A stretch of 64,000 bases of DNA from contig JBFWRS010000007.1 in NCBI GenBank assembly GCA_050248795.1, positions 1 to 64,000 on the forward strand, read 5' to 3'. The position numbers were made by a program, and so were the translations under genes. This document shows, piece after piece, positions 35,646 through 44,152 of this stretch. The notes beneath the pieces were generated by a model. That model searched no databases. It worked only from the letters and a program-made list of their open reading frames with translations, and had not been told where the DNA came from. The stretch is from CAZTDU01 sp050248795 (lineage in GTDB: Bacteria > Pseudomonadota > Gammaproteobacteria > Burkholderiales > SG8-39). Position 1 is the stretch's first letter; each line of letters opens with the position of its first letter.

Positions 35646-37024
35646 GCGGATCGGAGCACGATAAGCACGAAGACGAAGCCGCCCGCGACCGCGGCCAGGC
35701 CGCCGAACCCCATCAGGCCCATCGCAGCCACCTGTTCGGCGCTCTGCAGGGCCTGTGCGGCGCCGGCAACCTTGCGTTGCACGCCATAGCCTCCCGACCA
35801 TACCAGGCCCGTGATGTGCGCGAGTTGCCCCGCGCCGTAGAGCCAGGGCTGCAATGCCGCGAGGCGCGGCGCCGGCCGTGCGAGGCCCAGGCGCGGGAGG
35901 AGATGATAGGTCAGTCCCATGAAGGCGAGCGTGACGCCGACGATCGCGCCGTGATAGTGCGCCGGAATCTTGACGTTGCTGCCGTCGATCAGGAACCCGA
36001 TCACGCCCCCAGCGCCGAACAGCGCGAGCGACCAGCCCAGCGCGGCACGCAAGGGACGCTCTTCGCCCTGCGCCCGGGGCGCGGTGGCGAGCGCGTAGAG
36101 CATGGCGGCCGAGAACGGCACGATGGCGAGCCCGCCGCCGATGCGCATCAACCAGGTCTGCAGCCGGTAGTGCTCGACCGACGTGATGTCGTAGGCCAGG
36201 TAGATCACCGGCGTCGCGAACACCGCTGCCAGGCCGATCGCGAACAGCAGGATGGCCACGCGCGGGGTCAGCGGCACGCGCGCTCCCGAGGCGTCGGCAA
36301 GCGCGAGCCAGGCGGTGAACATGAGCAGCGTCCAGGTGAACTGCAGCACGTGGCCGCCGCCCCAGAACAGCACCTCGTAGTAGGCCTTGCCATCGAGGCT
36401 GCGCGGCAGCGCGGCATACGACCAGGCGAAGGCGAGCAGGGCCACCGCCGCGGAGATTGCCGCCGCATTGGTGCCGAAGACCAGCGCGGCGTTGCCATCC
36501 GGACGCGTGCCCACGCGCCTGGCTGCGAACATCGTGCGTCCGACGAGCAGCCCCGCGCCCGCGGCGAACAGCACGAGGCCACCAAGGAACACCGGGCCGT
36601 CCAGGACCGGAACATAGTTGCTCATCACCGGTGCTTCGCGTCCGACAAAGGGGGCGACGCACAGCGCGAGCGTGCCGGCGGCACAGGCGGCGAGGCCGGC
36701 GCGCCCGACACGTATCGCGCGCTCGCCGGCGCTCAGCGTCCACAGCAGCCCGGCGAAGGCCGAAAACCACACCAGCACCGAAAGGTCCACGTGCACCACC
36801 AGCGCCACGCGGAAGAAATCCGCAGTGGCGAACAGATCCTGCGTGAGTGGCGCGCGTGCCAGTACGAGCAGGATCGAGAACAGGCCGGAGCCCAGCAGCG
36901 CGAGCAGCGCCAGCCACAGCCAGCCGGTGGCCAACCGCGCCCGTGCGCCGACGGGAACTGCGAGCGCGTACCGCGCCGGCTGCCGTGCCGGAATCGCGTC
37001 AGCGGAGAGAGAACTCGTGGTCAT
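35621..37024 (-). CDS. Haem-copper-oxidase subunit I-like protein lacking the CuB His-His pair
   Basis: 467 residues, about 12 helices. Haem ligands of the superfamily are seen: His78 in VVHVDLSVLVWF (helix II), and His356/His358 in VKIPAHYHGAIVGVTLAFMG (helix X). Helix VI keeps His225 in WGGGHVLQF, but without the Glu/Tyr that follows in catalytic enzymes. In helix VII, where the superfamily has a His-His pair for CuB, this protein reads ATPVIYLAYDITSVEHYR. It is therefore probably a haem protein without a normal binuclear centre, or an unusual NO-reductase-like family such as those proposed (gNOR and others). It overlaps both neighbours. Confidence 0.75.
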   Translation of the reverse strand: MTTSSLSADAIPARQPARYALAVPVGARARLATGWLWLALLALLGSGLFSILLVLARAPLTQDLFATADFFRVALVVHVDLSVLVWFSAFAGLLWTLSAGERAIRVGRAGLAACAAGTLALCVAPFVGREAPVMSNYVPVLDGPVFLGGLVLFAAGAGLLVGRTMFAARRVGTRPDGNAALVFGTNAAAISAAVALLAFAWSYAALPRSLDGKAYYEVLFWGGGHVLQFTWTLLMFTAWLALADASGARVPLTPRVAILLFAIGLAAVFATPVIYLAYDITSVEHYRLQTWLMRIGGGLAIVPFSAAMLYALATAPRAQGEERPLRAALGWSLALFGAGGVIGFLIDGSNVKIPAHYHGAIVGVTLAFMGLTYHLLPRLGLARPAPRLAALQPWLYGAGQLAHITGLVWSGGYGVQRKVAGAAQALQSAEQVAAMGLMGFGGLAAVAGGFVFVLIVLRSAWTCSGSR

Positions 37025-38354
37025 TGCCGTGTCTTCGGTGCCGTACGTTGGATCTCAGATGCGGCTCGCGGGCACCGGAGAAGCGCGCAGCGGCAAGGTC
37101 CGCGCCCAGGCGCCACTCGCACCCGTCCTCGGCACAGCCGATCGCCTTGACGCGCCGCGCCCCGTTGCGAAGGGCATACTCGACGAACGAGGGTGGGAGC
37201 ATTGCAAGGCAGCGCAGCATGATGCCGTCGCCGTCGCCGGCGTGTTCGCAGCGGAACACGACTTCGTCTGCGGGAAGCGTGCGCTGCAAGCGTCCGCGCA
37301 GCGTCTGTACCGTGTAGTCCGGAAGGTCGATGCCGGAGACGAGTTCTGCCACGCTGCGAAACGGCGTCGAGGACGGGCACGCGCCTGCGCAGATGCCGCA
37401 GGCGGCGCAGCGGTCGTCGATCACCAGCGCCTTGCCGTTCCGCAGCGTCACCGCTTCGTAGGGGCAATCGGCGACGCAGCGGCCGCAAGCATTGCAGTTC
37501 GCCGCATCGACCCTGGCCGGCGGCGCCACTTGGCGCGGCGCGAGGAAGGGCAGCGCGACGAGCAGAAACGTGAGCCCGCCTGCCAGCAGCCACAGCATGG
37601 CGCCGGAGGTGGCGTACATCAGCGGATGCGGAGAGAGCAGGAACCAGTCGAGCGCGAACTCCCGGGGTACGGCGCGTGGATCCCAGCGCGCCTCAGAGGC
37701 GACGGGCACGGCGATCGCGAGCAGCAGCAGGGCCGCGGCGAGTCCCCAGCCGAGGGCCGCGGGCGCCACCGTCGCCGGGCGGCCGAGGCGCTGTACGTGT
37801 ACCCACATGCCGGCCAGCAGCGCGAGCGGCAAGCCTACATGCAGGAACACGAACAGCGAAAAGAGGCGATCGGTAATGCTCTCCGCGCCGAGGAAGTTGC
37901 GCGCCATCGGTTCGGCGCCGATGCCCAGTGCGAGGAACCATTCGGCGGTCGCCTGCGCGGAGAATTGCGCGCGCACGTCCCATACCAGCCAGTAGCCGAC
38001 GATTCCGGAGGCGTAGAGCAGCCACACCAGCGGCACTCCCGAGATCCAGGAGAACGCGCGAAAGCCGCGAAAGCGACCGCCAAGGAGTTCGCGCACGATG
38101 TGCGCCGCCACGACCACGACGAAGGCATCGGCGGCGTAACGGTGCAGGCTCCTCAATACGCCACCGAACCACCATTCCATCTCGCCGATGGAATCGTAGG
38201 CGCCGGCCGCGCTGGTATCGAAGCGGATGTAAAGGTAGATGCCGCTGGCCGCCAGCATCCAGAACAGCGCAAAGCCGAGCGCACCGAGGTGGCGTAGCGG
38301 CGCGAGCAGGCGGGCGCCGCCTGGGATATCAGCGTCGGAACAGGAATCCGCCAT
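36999..38354 (-). CDS. Cytochrome b / 2x[4Fe-4S] / MvhD-like fusion protein
   Basis: 451 residues from ATG 38354. Residues 20-190 form a cytochrome b N-terminal domain with His71, His85, His172 and His186, the four bis-haem ligands. After two more helices, residues 277-317 hold two [4Fe-4S] motifs, CNACGRCVADCP and CAACGICAGACP. The last part (about 350-420) has paired cysteines in VVFRCEHAG, LRC and RRVKAIGCAEDGCEWRLG, resembling the MvhD/hydrogenase iron-sulfur subunit domain that passes electrons to heterodisulfide-reductase-type partners. It could link a soluble donor to the membrane. It overlaps the flanking genes by 26 bp each. Confidence 0.8.
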   Translation of the reverse strand: MADSCSDADIPGGARLLAPLRHLGALGFALFWMLAASGIYLYIRFDTSAAGAYDSIGEMEWWFGGVLRSLHRYAADAFVVVVAAHIVRELLGGRFRGFRAFSWISGVPLVWLLYASGIVGYWLVWDVRAQFSAQATAEWFLALGIGAEPMARNFLGAESITDRLFSLFVFLHVGLPLALLAGMWVHVQRLGRPATVAPAALGWGLAAALLLLAIAVPVASEARWDPRAVPREFALDWFLLSPHPLMYATSGAMLWLLAGGLTFLLVALPFLAPRQVAPPARVDAANCNACGRCVADCPYEAVTLRNGKALVIDDRCAACGICAGACPSSTPFRSVAELVSGIDLPDYTVQTLRGRLQRTLPADEVVFRCEHAGDGDGIMLRCLAMLPPSFVEYALRNGARRVKAIGCAEDGCEWRLGADLAAARFSGAREPHLRSNVRHRRHGNDHEFSLR

Positions 38355-38832
38355 GGTTCGCCGAGAAGTCGATGAGCAGCGCTGCGCCGGGCCGGAGATC
38401 CAGCGTTTCCTCGCGCACGAAGTCGAAGCCCTCGCCGGGCCGGTCTCGCAACCGGGCGACGATCCGGTGCCGGCCTGCCGGAAGCGGCATGCGATGGTAG
38501 ACGGTAGCGTTGCCGTCGCGCTGTACGCCCGAAGGCGGTACCACGCGGCGAAGCACGACCTTGCCGTCGACCTCGAGTTCGACATGCAAGGGCGCACGCT
38601 GCCGTGGGCATTCAAGGGCCGCGCGCATGTTGGGGGCGAGCTTCGCCAGTTCCGCAGGCGTGCGCTCGCGGCAGGGTGCGCTGCGCTGGGCGGCGTGAAT
38701 GAACGACAGGCGCAGCAGCGCCTCGTCGTCCCCAAGCGTGGAATATGGGGGGTGCGTCGAGAAATACCCGATGAGCGCCATCAACGGCACGTAAAGCGCA
38801 AGCTGCGCGCCGATGCGCAGCAGCCTGGTCAT
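38329..38832 (-). CDS. Hypothetical membrane-anchored periplasmic protein
   Basis: 167 residues from ATG 38832. One N-terminal helix (LRIGAQLALYVPLMALIGYF) acts as an anchor or signal. The rest is predicted periplasmic and rich in beta structure (HVELEVDGKVVLRRVVPPSG, GRHRIVARLRDRPGEG). Two cysteines are present (APCRER, ALECPRQ). I find no known family. It lies between the two cytochrome b fusion genes, with overlaps of 26 and 4 bp, so it is probably a component of the same complex. Confidence 0.6.
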   Translation of the reverse strand: MTRLLRIGAQLALYVPLMALIGYFSTHPPYSTLGDDEALLRLSFIHAAQRSAPCRERTPAELAKLAPNMRAALECPRQRAPLHVELEVDGKVVLRRVVPPSGVQRDGNATVYHRMPLPAGRHRIVARLRDRPGEGFDFVREETLDLRPGAALLIDFSANHGGFLFRR

Positions 38833-40754
38833 GCGCTGCCTCCCCCGAGCCGGGCCAACTCCGGCTGCCGTGGCGCGGCGGGCCGGAACGCATCGGAGAA
38901 GCAGTCGTCCTGCGCCAGGCCGCGGGCGCGGAACGCAGGGTGCGCCGCTTCGACCATCGCGGTAGAACCGCAGGCATAGACCTGGTGGCCGGCAAGGCTG
39001 GGGAAGTCGGCCAGGATCGCCTCGTGCACGAGGCCGGTGCGGCCTTCCCAGCGCGTTCCGGGCGCCGGGTCGGACAGCACCGGCACGAACGTGAAGTTGT
39101 CGTGCTCGGTCTCCCATCTCAGGGGCAGGTCAACGAGGTACATGTCCTCGAGTGTTCTGGTGCCCCAGTACAGGAGCATCCTGCGGCGCGATCCCTTGCC
39201 GAAGGCGTACTCGAGCATGCTCTTCACCGGCGCGAAGCCGGTGGATCCGGCGACGAAAATGACCGGCTTGTCGGTATCCTCGCGCAGGAAGAACGCGCCG
39301 AGCGGGCCTTCGAAGCGCACCTGGTCGCCCGGTTTCATGCGCTCGAACACGTGGCTGGTGTAGCGGCCGCCAGGGATGCGCCGGACGTGCAGCTCGATGC
39401 GGTCATCTACCGTGGGCGCGGTGGCGAACGAAAAGCTGCGCCTGGCACCGTCCGCCAGTATCACGTTGATGTACTGGCCGGCGTAGAACGATATGCGCTC
39501 GCCGCCGTCCAGCCGCAGCACGATCCGCATCACGTCCGGCGCGAGCAGGTCCAGCGACGCGACGCTCGCGCTCCATTCCCGTGGACGGATATCGCCGAGC
39601 GTTCTGGTGGGAACGTATTCGAGCTCGATGTCGCCTCGCAGGGTCGCGCAGCAGGTAAGCACCTTGCCGGCGTCGCGGTCGGACTGGGGCAGCGCCGCGG
39701 GCTGATACGCGCCGTAGTCGACCTCGCCGTGGACGAGCGTCGCCGCGCACTGGCCACAGCCGCCGTTGCGGCATTCGAAAGGCAGCGCGATTCCCTCGCG
39801 CAAGCCGGCGTCGAGCAGCGTTTCGCCCTCGCGCACCGCGATGATGCGGTTGTCGGGGCGCACCAGCATGTAGCGCTCGGCGCCCTTGCGCTTCGGCGGC
39901 AGCCACGGCAGCGCGAGCAGGAGCAGCGTTGCGCCGCCGAGCAGCAGCCAGATCTCGCCGGGCGATGTGCGGTACAGCAACGCGTACACCGGCAGGTAGA
40001 ACCAGTCGAAGTCGATCGTCCCGACCGCGGCAGCGAGGTCTGCAGGCGCCTGGCTGACCGCGGGCTTGACGAGGGAGAGCGCCACGAGCGCCGCGGTCAG
40101 CGCTACCGCCACCGGCAGTGGCGGCGCCGTGCGCGCCTGCGGCACGCGCTGCGTGTGGACCCACAGCAGCGCGAGCACCGCGAGCGGCACGCCGATGTGG
40201 ATGAACGAAAGCAGCGAGAACAGCCTGTCGTTGACGTTCTCCGGGAGGATGAAGTTTCGTATCAACGCGCCCTTGAATATCGGCAGCCAGTCGAGCCACT
40301 CCGCGGTCGCGATGACGACGAACTGCGACAGGCTGTCCCACGGCAGCATGTAGCCGTTGATGCCGGAGGCGTACACCAGCCACAGCAGCGCCACGCCGCT
40401 GATCCAGGAGAACCAGCGAAAGCCGCGGTAGCGATCGAAAGTCCAGTGCCTCGCCAGGTGCAGCAGCATCACCAGCACCATGCCGTCGGAAGCGTAGCGA
40501 TGAATCGAGCGCAGCACGCCGCCGATGTAGCGCTGGCCGTGCGTAATCGACTCTACCGAACTGTAGGCGCCGCTGACGCTGGTCTCGAAAAACGCGTACA
40601 GGTACAGACCGCTGGCGACCGCGAGCCACATGAGGTAGTACGCGATCGGGCCGAGGTAGTAGAGCGGGTTCAGCTTGTCGCCGAAAGCGAGGTTGAACAG
40701 CGACTCGACCTTGATGAAAAACCACTGCCCGATCAGGTGTATGCGACGAATCAC
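38829..40754 (-). CDS. Cytochrome b / [2Fe-2S] / FAD-NAD(P)H reductase fusion protein
   Basis: 641 residues from GTG 40754. Residues 30-205 are a cytochrome b domain: His85, His99, His186 and His200 are the two-haem ligands, and GINGYMLPWD is the classic b-type loop. Residues 295-370 form a plant-type [2Fe-2S] ferredoxin with Cys318, 323, 326 and 358/359 (CRNGGCGQC). Residues 380-620 form a ferredoxin-NADP reductase module: RRSFSFATAP for FAD, VAGSTGFAPV and VYACGSTAMVEAA for NAD(P)H. All three modules appear intact. The layout suggests electron transfer between NAD(P)H and the membrane. No name for this fusion is known to me. Confidence 0.82.
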   Translation of the reverse strand: MIRRIHLIGQWFFIKVESLFNLAFGDKLNPLYYLGPIAYYLMWLAVASGLYLYAFFETSVSGAYSSVESITHGQRYIGGVLRSIHRYASDGMVLVMLLHLARHWTFDRYRGFRWFSWISGVALLWLVYASGINGYMLPWDSLSQFVVIATAEWLDWLPIFKGALIRNFILPENVNDRLFSLLSFIHIGVPLAVLALLWVHTQRVPQARTAPPLPVAVALTAALVALSLVKPAVSQAPADLAAAVGTIDFDWFYLPVYALLYRTSPGEIWLLLGGATLLLLALPWLPPKRKGAERYMLVRPDNRIIAVREGETLLDAGLREGIALPFECRNGGCGQCAATLVHGEVDYGAYQPAALPQSDRDAGKVLTCCATLRGDIELEYVPTRTLGDIRPREWSASVASLDLLAPDVMRIVLRLDGGERISFYAGQYINVILADGARRSFSFATAPTVDDRIELHVRRIPGGRYTSHVFERMKPGDQVRFEGPLGAFFLREDTDKPVIFVAGSTGFAPVKSMLEYAFGKGSRRRMLLYWGTRTLEDMYLVDLPLRWETEHDNFTFVPVLSDPAPGTRWEGRTGLVHEAILADFPSLAGHQVYACGSTAMVEAAHPAFRARGLAQDDCFSDAFRPAAPRQPELARLGGGSA

Positions 40755-40788
40755 ACGGCCATGCTAGGCCGCGGCGGCAGGGCGTTTA

Positions 40789-40802
40789 TTGATGTGGGTT
40801 AA
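40789..40802. promoter_or_regulatory. FNR/Dnr-type dyad of the cytochrome b fusion operon
   Basis: TTGATgtggGTTAA on the plus strand (TTAACccacATCAA on the minus). Its centre is 41.5 bp from the GTG at 40754. A -10-like TAGCAT is at 40766-40761 (minus), as in class II activation. It overlaps the stop codon of the senC gene, so the operon can be switched on separately from the NorSY genes upstream. Confidence 0.65.
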
Positions 40803-41581
40803 GCATCGAGCGGACGGCGCCGGCGCCGCCATTCGACGACGAGAAATCCGACGATGCCCAGGATGATGCTCGTGCCGACGAGGAGTTCGGCAACGATGAC
40901 ATAGTTCAGGCGATAGCGGCCCGCGACCGGGTCGTAGACGGTGCACAGCAGCTTGACCTGCTCGTAGAGCGCGAGCAGGCTGCCCTGCGGCACCGGGGCA
41001 TTCTGCGCAAGCTGCAGCAGTGGTCCGGTGAAGATCGGCACATCGAAGGAGTCGCCATAGACCTGCCGGTAGATTCTTCCCTGCTGGTCCACGATGCTCA
41101 CCTGCAGCAGGTGATCGAATCCGGATGCGGTCGATTCGTAACGAAAGCCGAAGTCCGCCACCAGCGCCGGCAGCGTGGCTGCGTCGGGCGACAGGAACAG
41201 CCAGTCGGGCGAGGACGTGCCGTGCTTCCTGGCAAAGCCCTTCATCGCCGCCGGCGTGTCGAACGGCAGGTTGAATCCGATGGTGGCGACGCGGAATGCG
41301 CCCTTGCCCAGCGTACGCTCCGCCTCGGCCACCGCGGTGGCGAGGAACTGCGTGGTCACCGGACAGACCTGAAAGCATCCGGTATAGATGAACTGCACGA
41401 CCAGGGGCTTGCCGCGCAGGTCCGCGAGGCGCACGGTGCGTCCATCGGTATCGCGCAGCGCGTAGTCGCCGACCGTGCGGCCGATCGCGGCCTGGCTTTC
41501 GCGCAGCGCGGCGCGTTCATCCAGCGCGGCGGCGGATAACGGCAGGGAGACCAGCGAGAGGCTAAGAAAGAATCGCCACAT
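40799..41581 (-). CDS. senC: SCO1/SenC copper chaperone with extra C-terminal helix
   Basis: 260 residues from ATG 41581. A signal peptide (residues 1-19) is followed by a thioredoxin fold with the copper motif CFQVCP and the partner His in ASGFDHLLQVSIVD. Unlike most SCO proteins it ends with a membrane helix (VAELLVGTSIILGIVGFLVV) and a basic tail. SCO proteins load CuA, here probably that of the NorS-like subunit. In ammonia oxidisers the sNOR cluster is norS-norY-senC, the same set as here. It overlaps cyoE by 20 bp. Confidence 0.88.
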   Translation of the reverse strand: MWRFFLSLSLVSLPLSAAALDERAALRESQAAIGRTVGDYALRDTDGRTVRLADLRGKPLVVQFIYTGCFQVCPVTTQFLATAVAEAERTLGKGAFRVATIGFNLPFDTPAAMKGFARKHGTSSPDWLFLSPDAATLPALVADFGFRYESTASGFDHLLQVSIVDQQGRIYRQVYGDSFDVPIFTGPLLQLAQNAPVPQGSLLALYEQVKLLCTVYDPVAGRYRLNYVIVAELLVGTSIILGIVGFLVVEWRRRRRPLDA

Positions 41582-42416
41582 CGAGCATGGCGCCGGCGAG
41601 GACCGCGCCAAGCTGCGCGAGCGAGGCGAGGAATGCGGCGCGCGCCGTGAGACGCGTCTGGCGGACGACCAGCGCGCGACAGCGCGCGAGGAAGAATGCG
41701 CCTCCCGCGGCCGCGCAGGCGGCATAGATCCAGCCCAGGCCATAGGCAGCCGGGACCAGTGACGCCGCGACCAGCAGCACGGCGCTTGCGAAGATGGCAC
41801 GAGCGGCGCGCGCATTGCCCACCACCACCGGCAGCATCGGTACCCCTGCGGCCGCGTAGTCGTCGCGGCAGACGATGGCGAGGCTCCAGAAGTGCGGCGG
41901 CGTCCACAGGAACAGCACCACCGCCAGCCACAGCGCCTCCGGCCCGGGCGAGGGCGAGACCGCCGCCGCGCCAGCCAGCACGGCGAAGCTGCCGGCGAGT
42001 CCACCGACGACGATGTTCCACCACGTGCGCCGCTTCAACCATACCGTGTAGACGACGCCGTAGGTGAAAGCGCCGAGGAACACGTATGCGGCTGCGAGCG
42101 CATTGGCGGCGATGGCGGCAGCGAGTACAGATGCAGCGAGCATGCCGCCGATCACCCACAGCCAGAACGGACCGTGGCGAAGCTGGCCGGTGACGAAAGG
42201 ACGGCTGCGCGTACGGCCCATGCGCGCGTCCAGGTCGCGCTCCGCATACTGGTTGAATGCGCCGGCGGAAGCCGACGCCACCAGCACCGCGAGGACGAGC
42301 ACGGCCGCGGCGCCGGCGCCGGGCCCCGCGCCGGTCTCGACCGCAAGACCGGCCGCGGCGGCGAGCGCGATGGCGACGCCGATTCTGAGCTTGAAGAGGT
42401 TGAGTACCTGTTTCAC
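41562..42416 (-). CDS. cyoE: Protoheme IX farnesyltransferase (haem O synthase)
   Basis: 284 residues from GTG 42416. UbiA-type motifs: AFNQYAERDLDARMGRTRSR (first Asp-rich motif, N-x3-D-x3-D) and LAIVCRDDYAAAGVPMLPVV (second, Asp-Asp). About nine helices. It converts haem B to haem O for haem-copper enzymes. Its place inside this cluster suggests that NorY or a related subunit may carry haem O or a derivative. One base separates it from norY. Confidence 0.93.
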   Translation of the reverse strand: MKQVLNLFKLRIGVAIALAAAAGLAVETGAGPGAGAAAVLVLAVLVASASAGAFNQYAERDLDARMGRTRSRPFVTGQLRHGPFWLWVIGGMLAASVLAAAIAANALAAAYVFLGAFTYGVVYTVWLKRRTWWNIVVGGLAGSFAVLAGAAAVSPSPGPEALWLAVVLFLWTPPHFWSLAIVCRDDYAAAGVPMLPVVVGNARAARAIFASAVLLVAASLVPAAYGLGWIYAACAAAGGAFFLARCRALVVRQTRLTARAAFLASLAQLGAVLAGAMLDVAILS

Positions 42417-42417
42417 G

Positions 42418-44142
42418 TCAGTTCAGCGGCCAGACCGTCGACAGGTACTTCCAGTTGATGAAGTAGTACAGCACGAACGCGACCAGGAACACCATCGCCA
42501 GTACGAACGTCCCCGGCGCCACCATGCCGCCTGCGCCGACCCCCGAATGGTGCGCGGCGATGGCCGCCGCGACCGGGCGCGGCGGCGGTGCGATGCCGTC
42601 CCGGGCGCGAACGTGCGCGAACTCCGGCGTCTGGATCCGCTTGCCGAGGAACACCGAGTACACCGTGACCAGCAGGTACATGCCGCCGCCGATGATCGCG
42701 ATGATCCCGGTGATGCCGGCGAGCGCCATCATCAGCCAGGCGGCGCCCGGAAACTCGTGCGCGAATGCATTGCCGGCGAAGCCGATGTCCCAGTGCCTGC
42801 GCGGTACGCCGAGCGTGCCGGCCCCCATGAGGAACAGCGACACCGCCATCATGCCCAGGCCGAACACGTACGGCTGCCACTGGGCGATCTTCGGGAACGC
42901 CAGTTCGCGCCGGAACAGCACCGGGATGAGGAAGTAGGTGAGCCCCATGAACGCGAGCGTGGTTCCCACCACCACGGTGGCGTGGAAGTGGCCGGGCACG
43001 TAGATGGTGTTGTGGATGATGAGGTTCAACTGCTCGGTGCCCATCATCACGCCCGAGATGCCGCCGAGGAAGCCGAAGCCGATGAGCGACATGAACATCG
43101 AGGAGAACGCCGGATTGCTCCAGGGCGCCTTGCGAAGCCATTCGAACAGGCCGTTGTTGAACCCCTTCTCGCGCTGCGCAACCTCGATCGCGCCCGGGAC
43201 CGTGAGGCCATGCACCATGGACGCCAGCACAGCCAGGTACATCGCGTAGCTGGTGTTGAATATTTTCCAGTGCGAGGTCAGCCCGGGGTCGGCCAGCAGG
43301 TGGTGCGCGCTCGCCAGTTGCAGGAACAGGATGTAGAGCAGGAACGCGGTTCGGCTCACTTTCTCCGACATGGGCTTGGCGCCGAAGACGATCGCCGCCA
43401 CCGCGTACCAGACCGAGACGTGCGCGGCCACGTTGATCTGCTGCGACGAGTGCCCGAACGCCCACCATACCGTGCGGTACATGAGCGAATCGATGTGCGC
43501 CACCAGGCCGATGGACCACAGGAACGTCGGAATCAGGATGATCGCGCCGGCGGCGATGGTGAACACGGCGATGATGCCGGCCGTGATGGCGCCGAACGTC
43601 ACCAGCGGCACCGACCCCTGGTAGGTACGCTCGGCCTTGGCCACCACCAGCGTGCCGAAGAACACGAAGCAGGCGATCAGCGCCCCGACCGCGAACAGTA
43701 TCAGCCCGAGGTAGAACGTCGGGTGCGCTCCCATCGGCGCATAGGAAGTGAACATGACGCTGGAATCGCCGCGGAACACCGAGTAGTTGTTCACCAGCGC
43801 ACCGACGACCATCATCCAGAATCCCGCCCAGGCCATGCCCGGCGTGGCGATGCGCGCCTTCAGCAGCGTGGAACTGGCAAAGTACAGCACCGCGATCTCG
43901 AAGAAGATGATCCAGAACACGAGCATGTTCAGGCCATGCGCAGTGAGGAACTGGTAGAACATGTCGGGCGGCAGCAGGTGTACCGCCTGCCAGCGCGTCA
44001 GCACCACGCCGATCGCGAGCAGCCCGCCGATCAGCAGCGAAACCACCGCCGCCACTGCGTTCCAGCGCATCAGCTTCTCGGCGGGCTCGTGGAACACCAG
44101 CCCGCTCGACGGGCAGGTGCGGAACATCCGGTTGACGCTCAT
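42418..44142 (-). CDS. norY: NorY-like haem-copper subunit I (putative sNOR NO reductase)
   Basis: 574 residues, B-family-like, about 13 helices. Ligand residues are all present: His69 (AHGLNMLVFW), His231, His280/His281 (ASAHHLLADPG), His385/His387 (GHFHATVVVGTTLAFMG). The catalytic tyrosine is missing: helix VI reads HSSQQI (231-236), with Gln235 where oxidases have Tyr in HPxVY. Loss of that Tyr is a mark of proposed NO-reductase families within the superfamily. With a CuA subunit and SenC it matches the norSY-senC arrangement described from ammonia oxidisers. An oxygen reductase is the alternative but is less likely. Confidence 0.8.
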   Translation of the reverse strand: MSVNRMFRTCPSSGLVFHEPAEKLMRWNAVAAVVSLLIGGLLAIGVVLTRWQAVHLLPPDMFYQFLTAHGLNMLVFWIIFFEIAVLYFASSTLLKARIATPGMAWAGFWMMVVGALVNNYSVFRGDSSVMFTSYAPMGAHPTFYLGLILFAVGALIACFVFFGTLVVAKAERTYQGSVPLVTFGAITAGIIAVFTIAAGAIILIPTFLWSIGLVAHIDSLMYRTVWWAFGHSSQQINVAAHVSVWYAVAAIVFGAKPMSEKVSRTAFLLYILFLQLASAHHLLADPGLTSHWKIFNTSYAMYLAVLASMVHGLTVPGAIEVAQREKGFNNGLFEWLRKAPWSNPAFSSMFMSLIGFGFLGGISGVMMGTEQLNLIIHNTIYVPGHFHATVVVGTTLAFMGLTYFLIPVLFRRELAFPKIAQWQPYVFGLGMMAVSLFLMGAGTLGVPRRHWDIGFAGNAFAHEFPGAAWLMMALAGITGIIAIIGGGMYLLVTVYSVFLGKRIQTPEFAHVRARDGIAPPPRPVAAAIAAHHSGVGAGGMVAPGTFVLAMVFLVAFVLYYFINWKYLSTVWPLN

Positions 44143-44152
44143 GGCCTCTCCC

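Noticed and set aside
42418..44142. Ordinary aa3- or ba3-type oxygen reductase
   Set aside because: The active-site tyrosine is absent (HSSQQ) and the genes lie among nir genes with FNR-type dyads; an NO reductase is more likely, though not proven.
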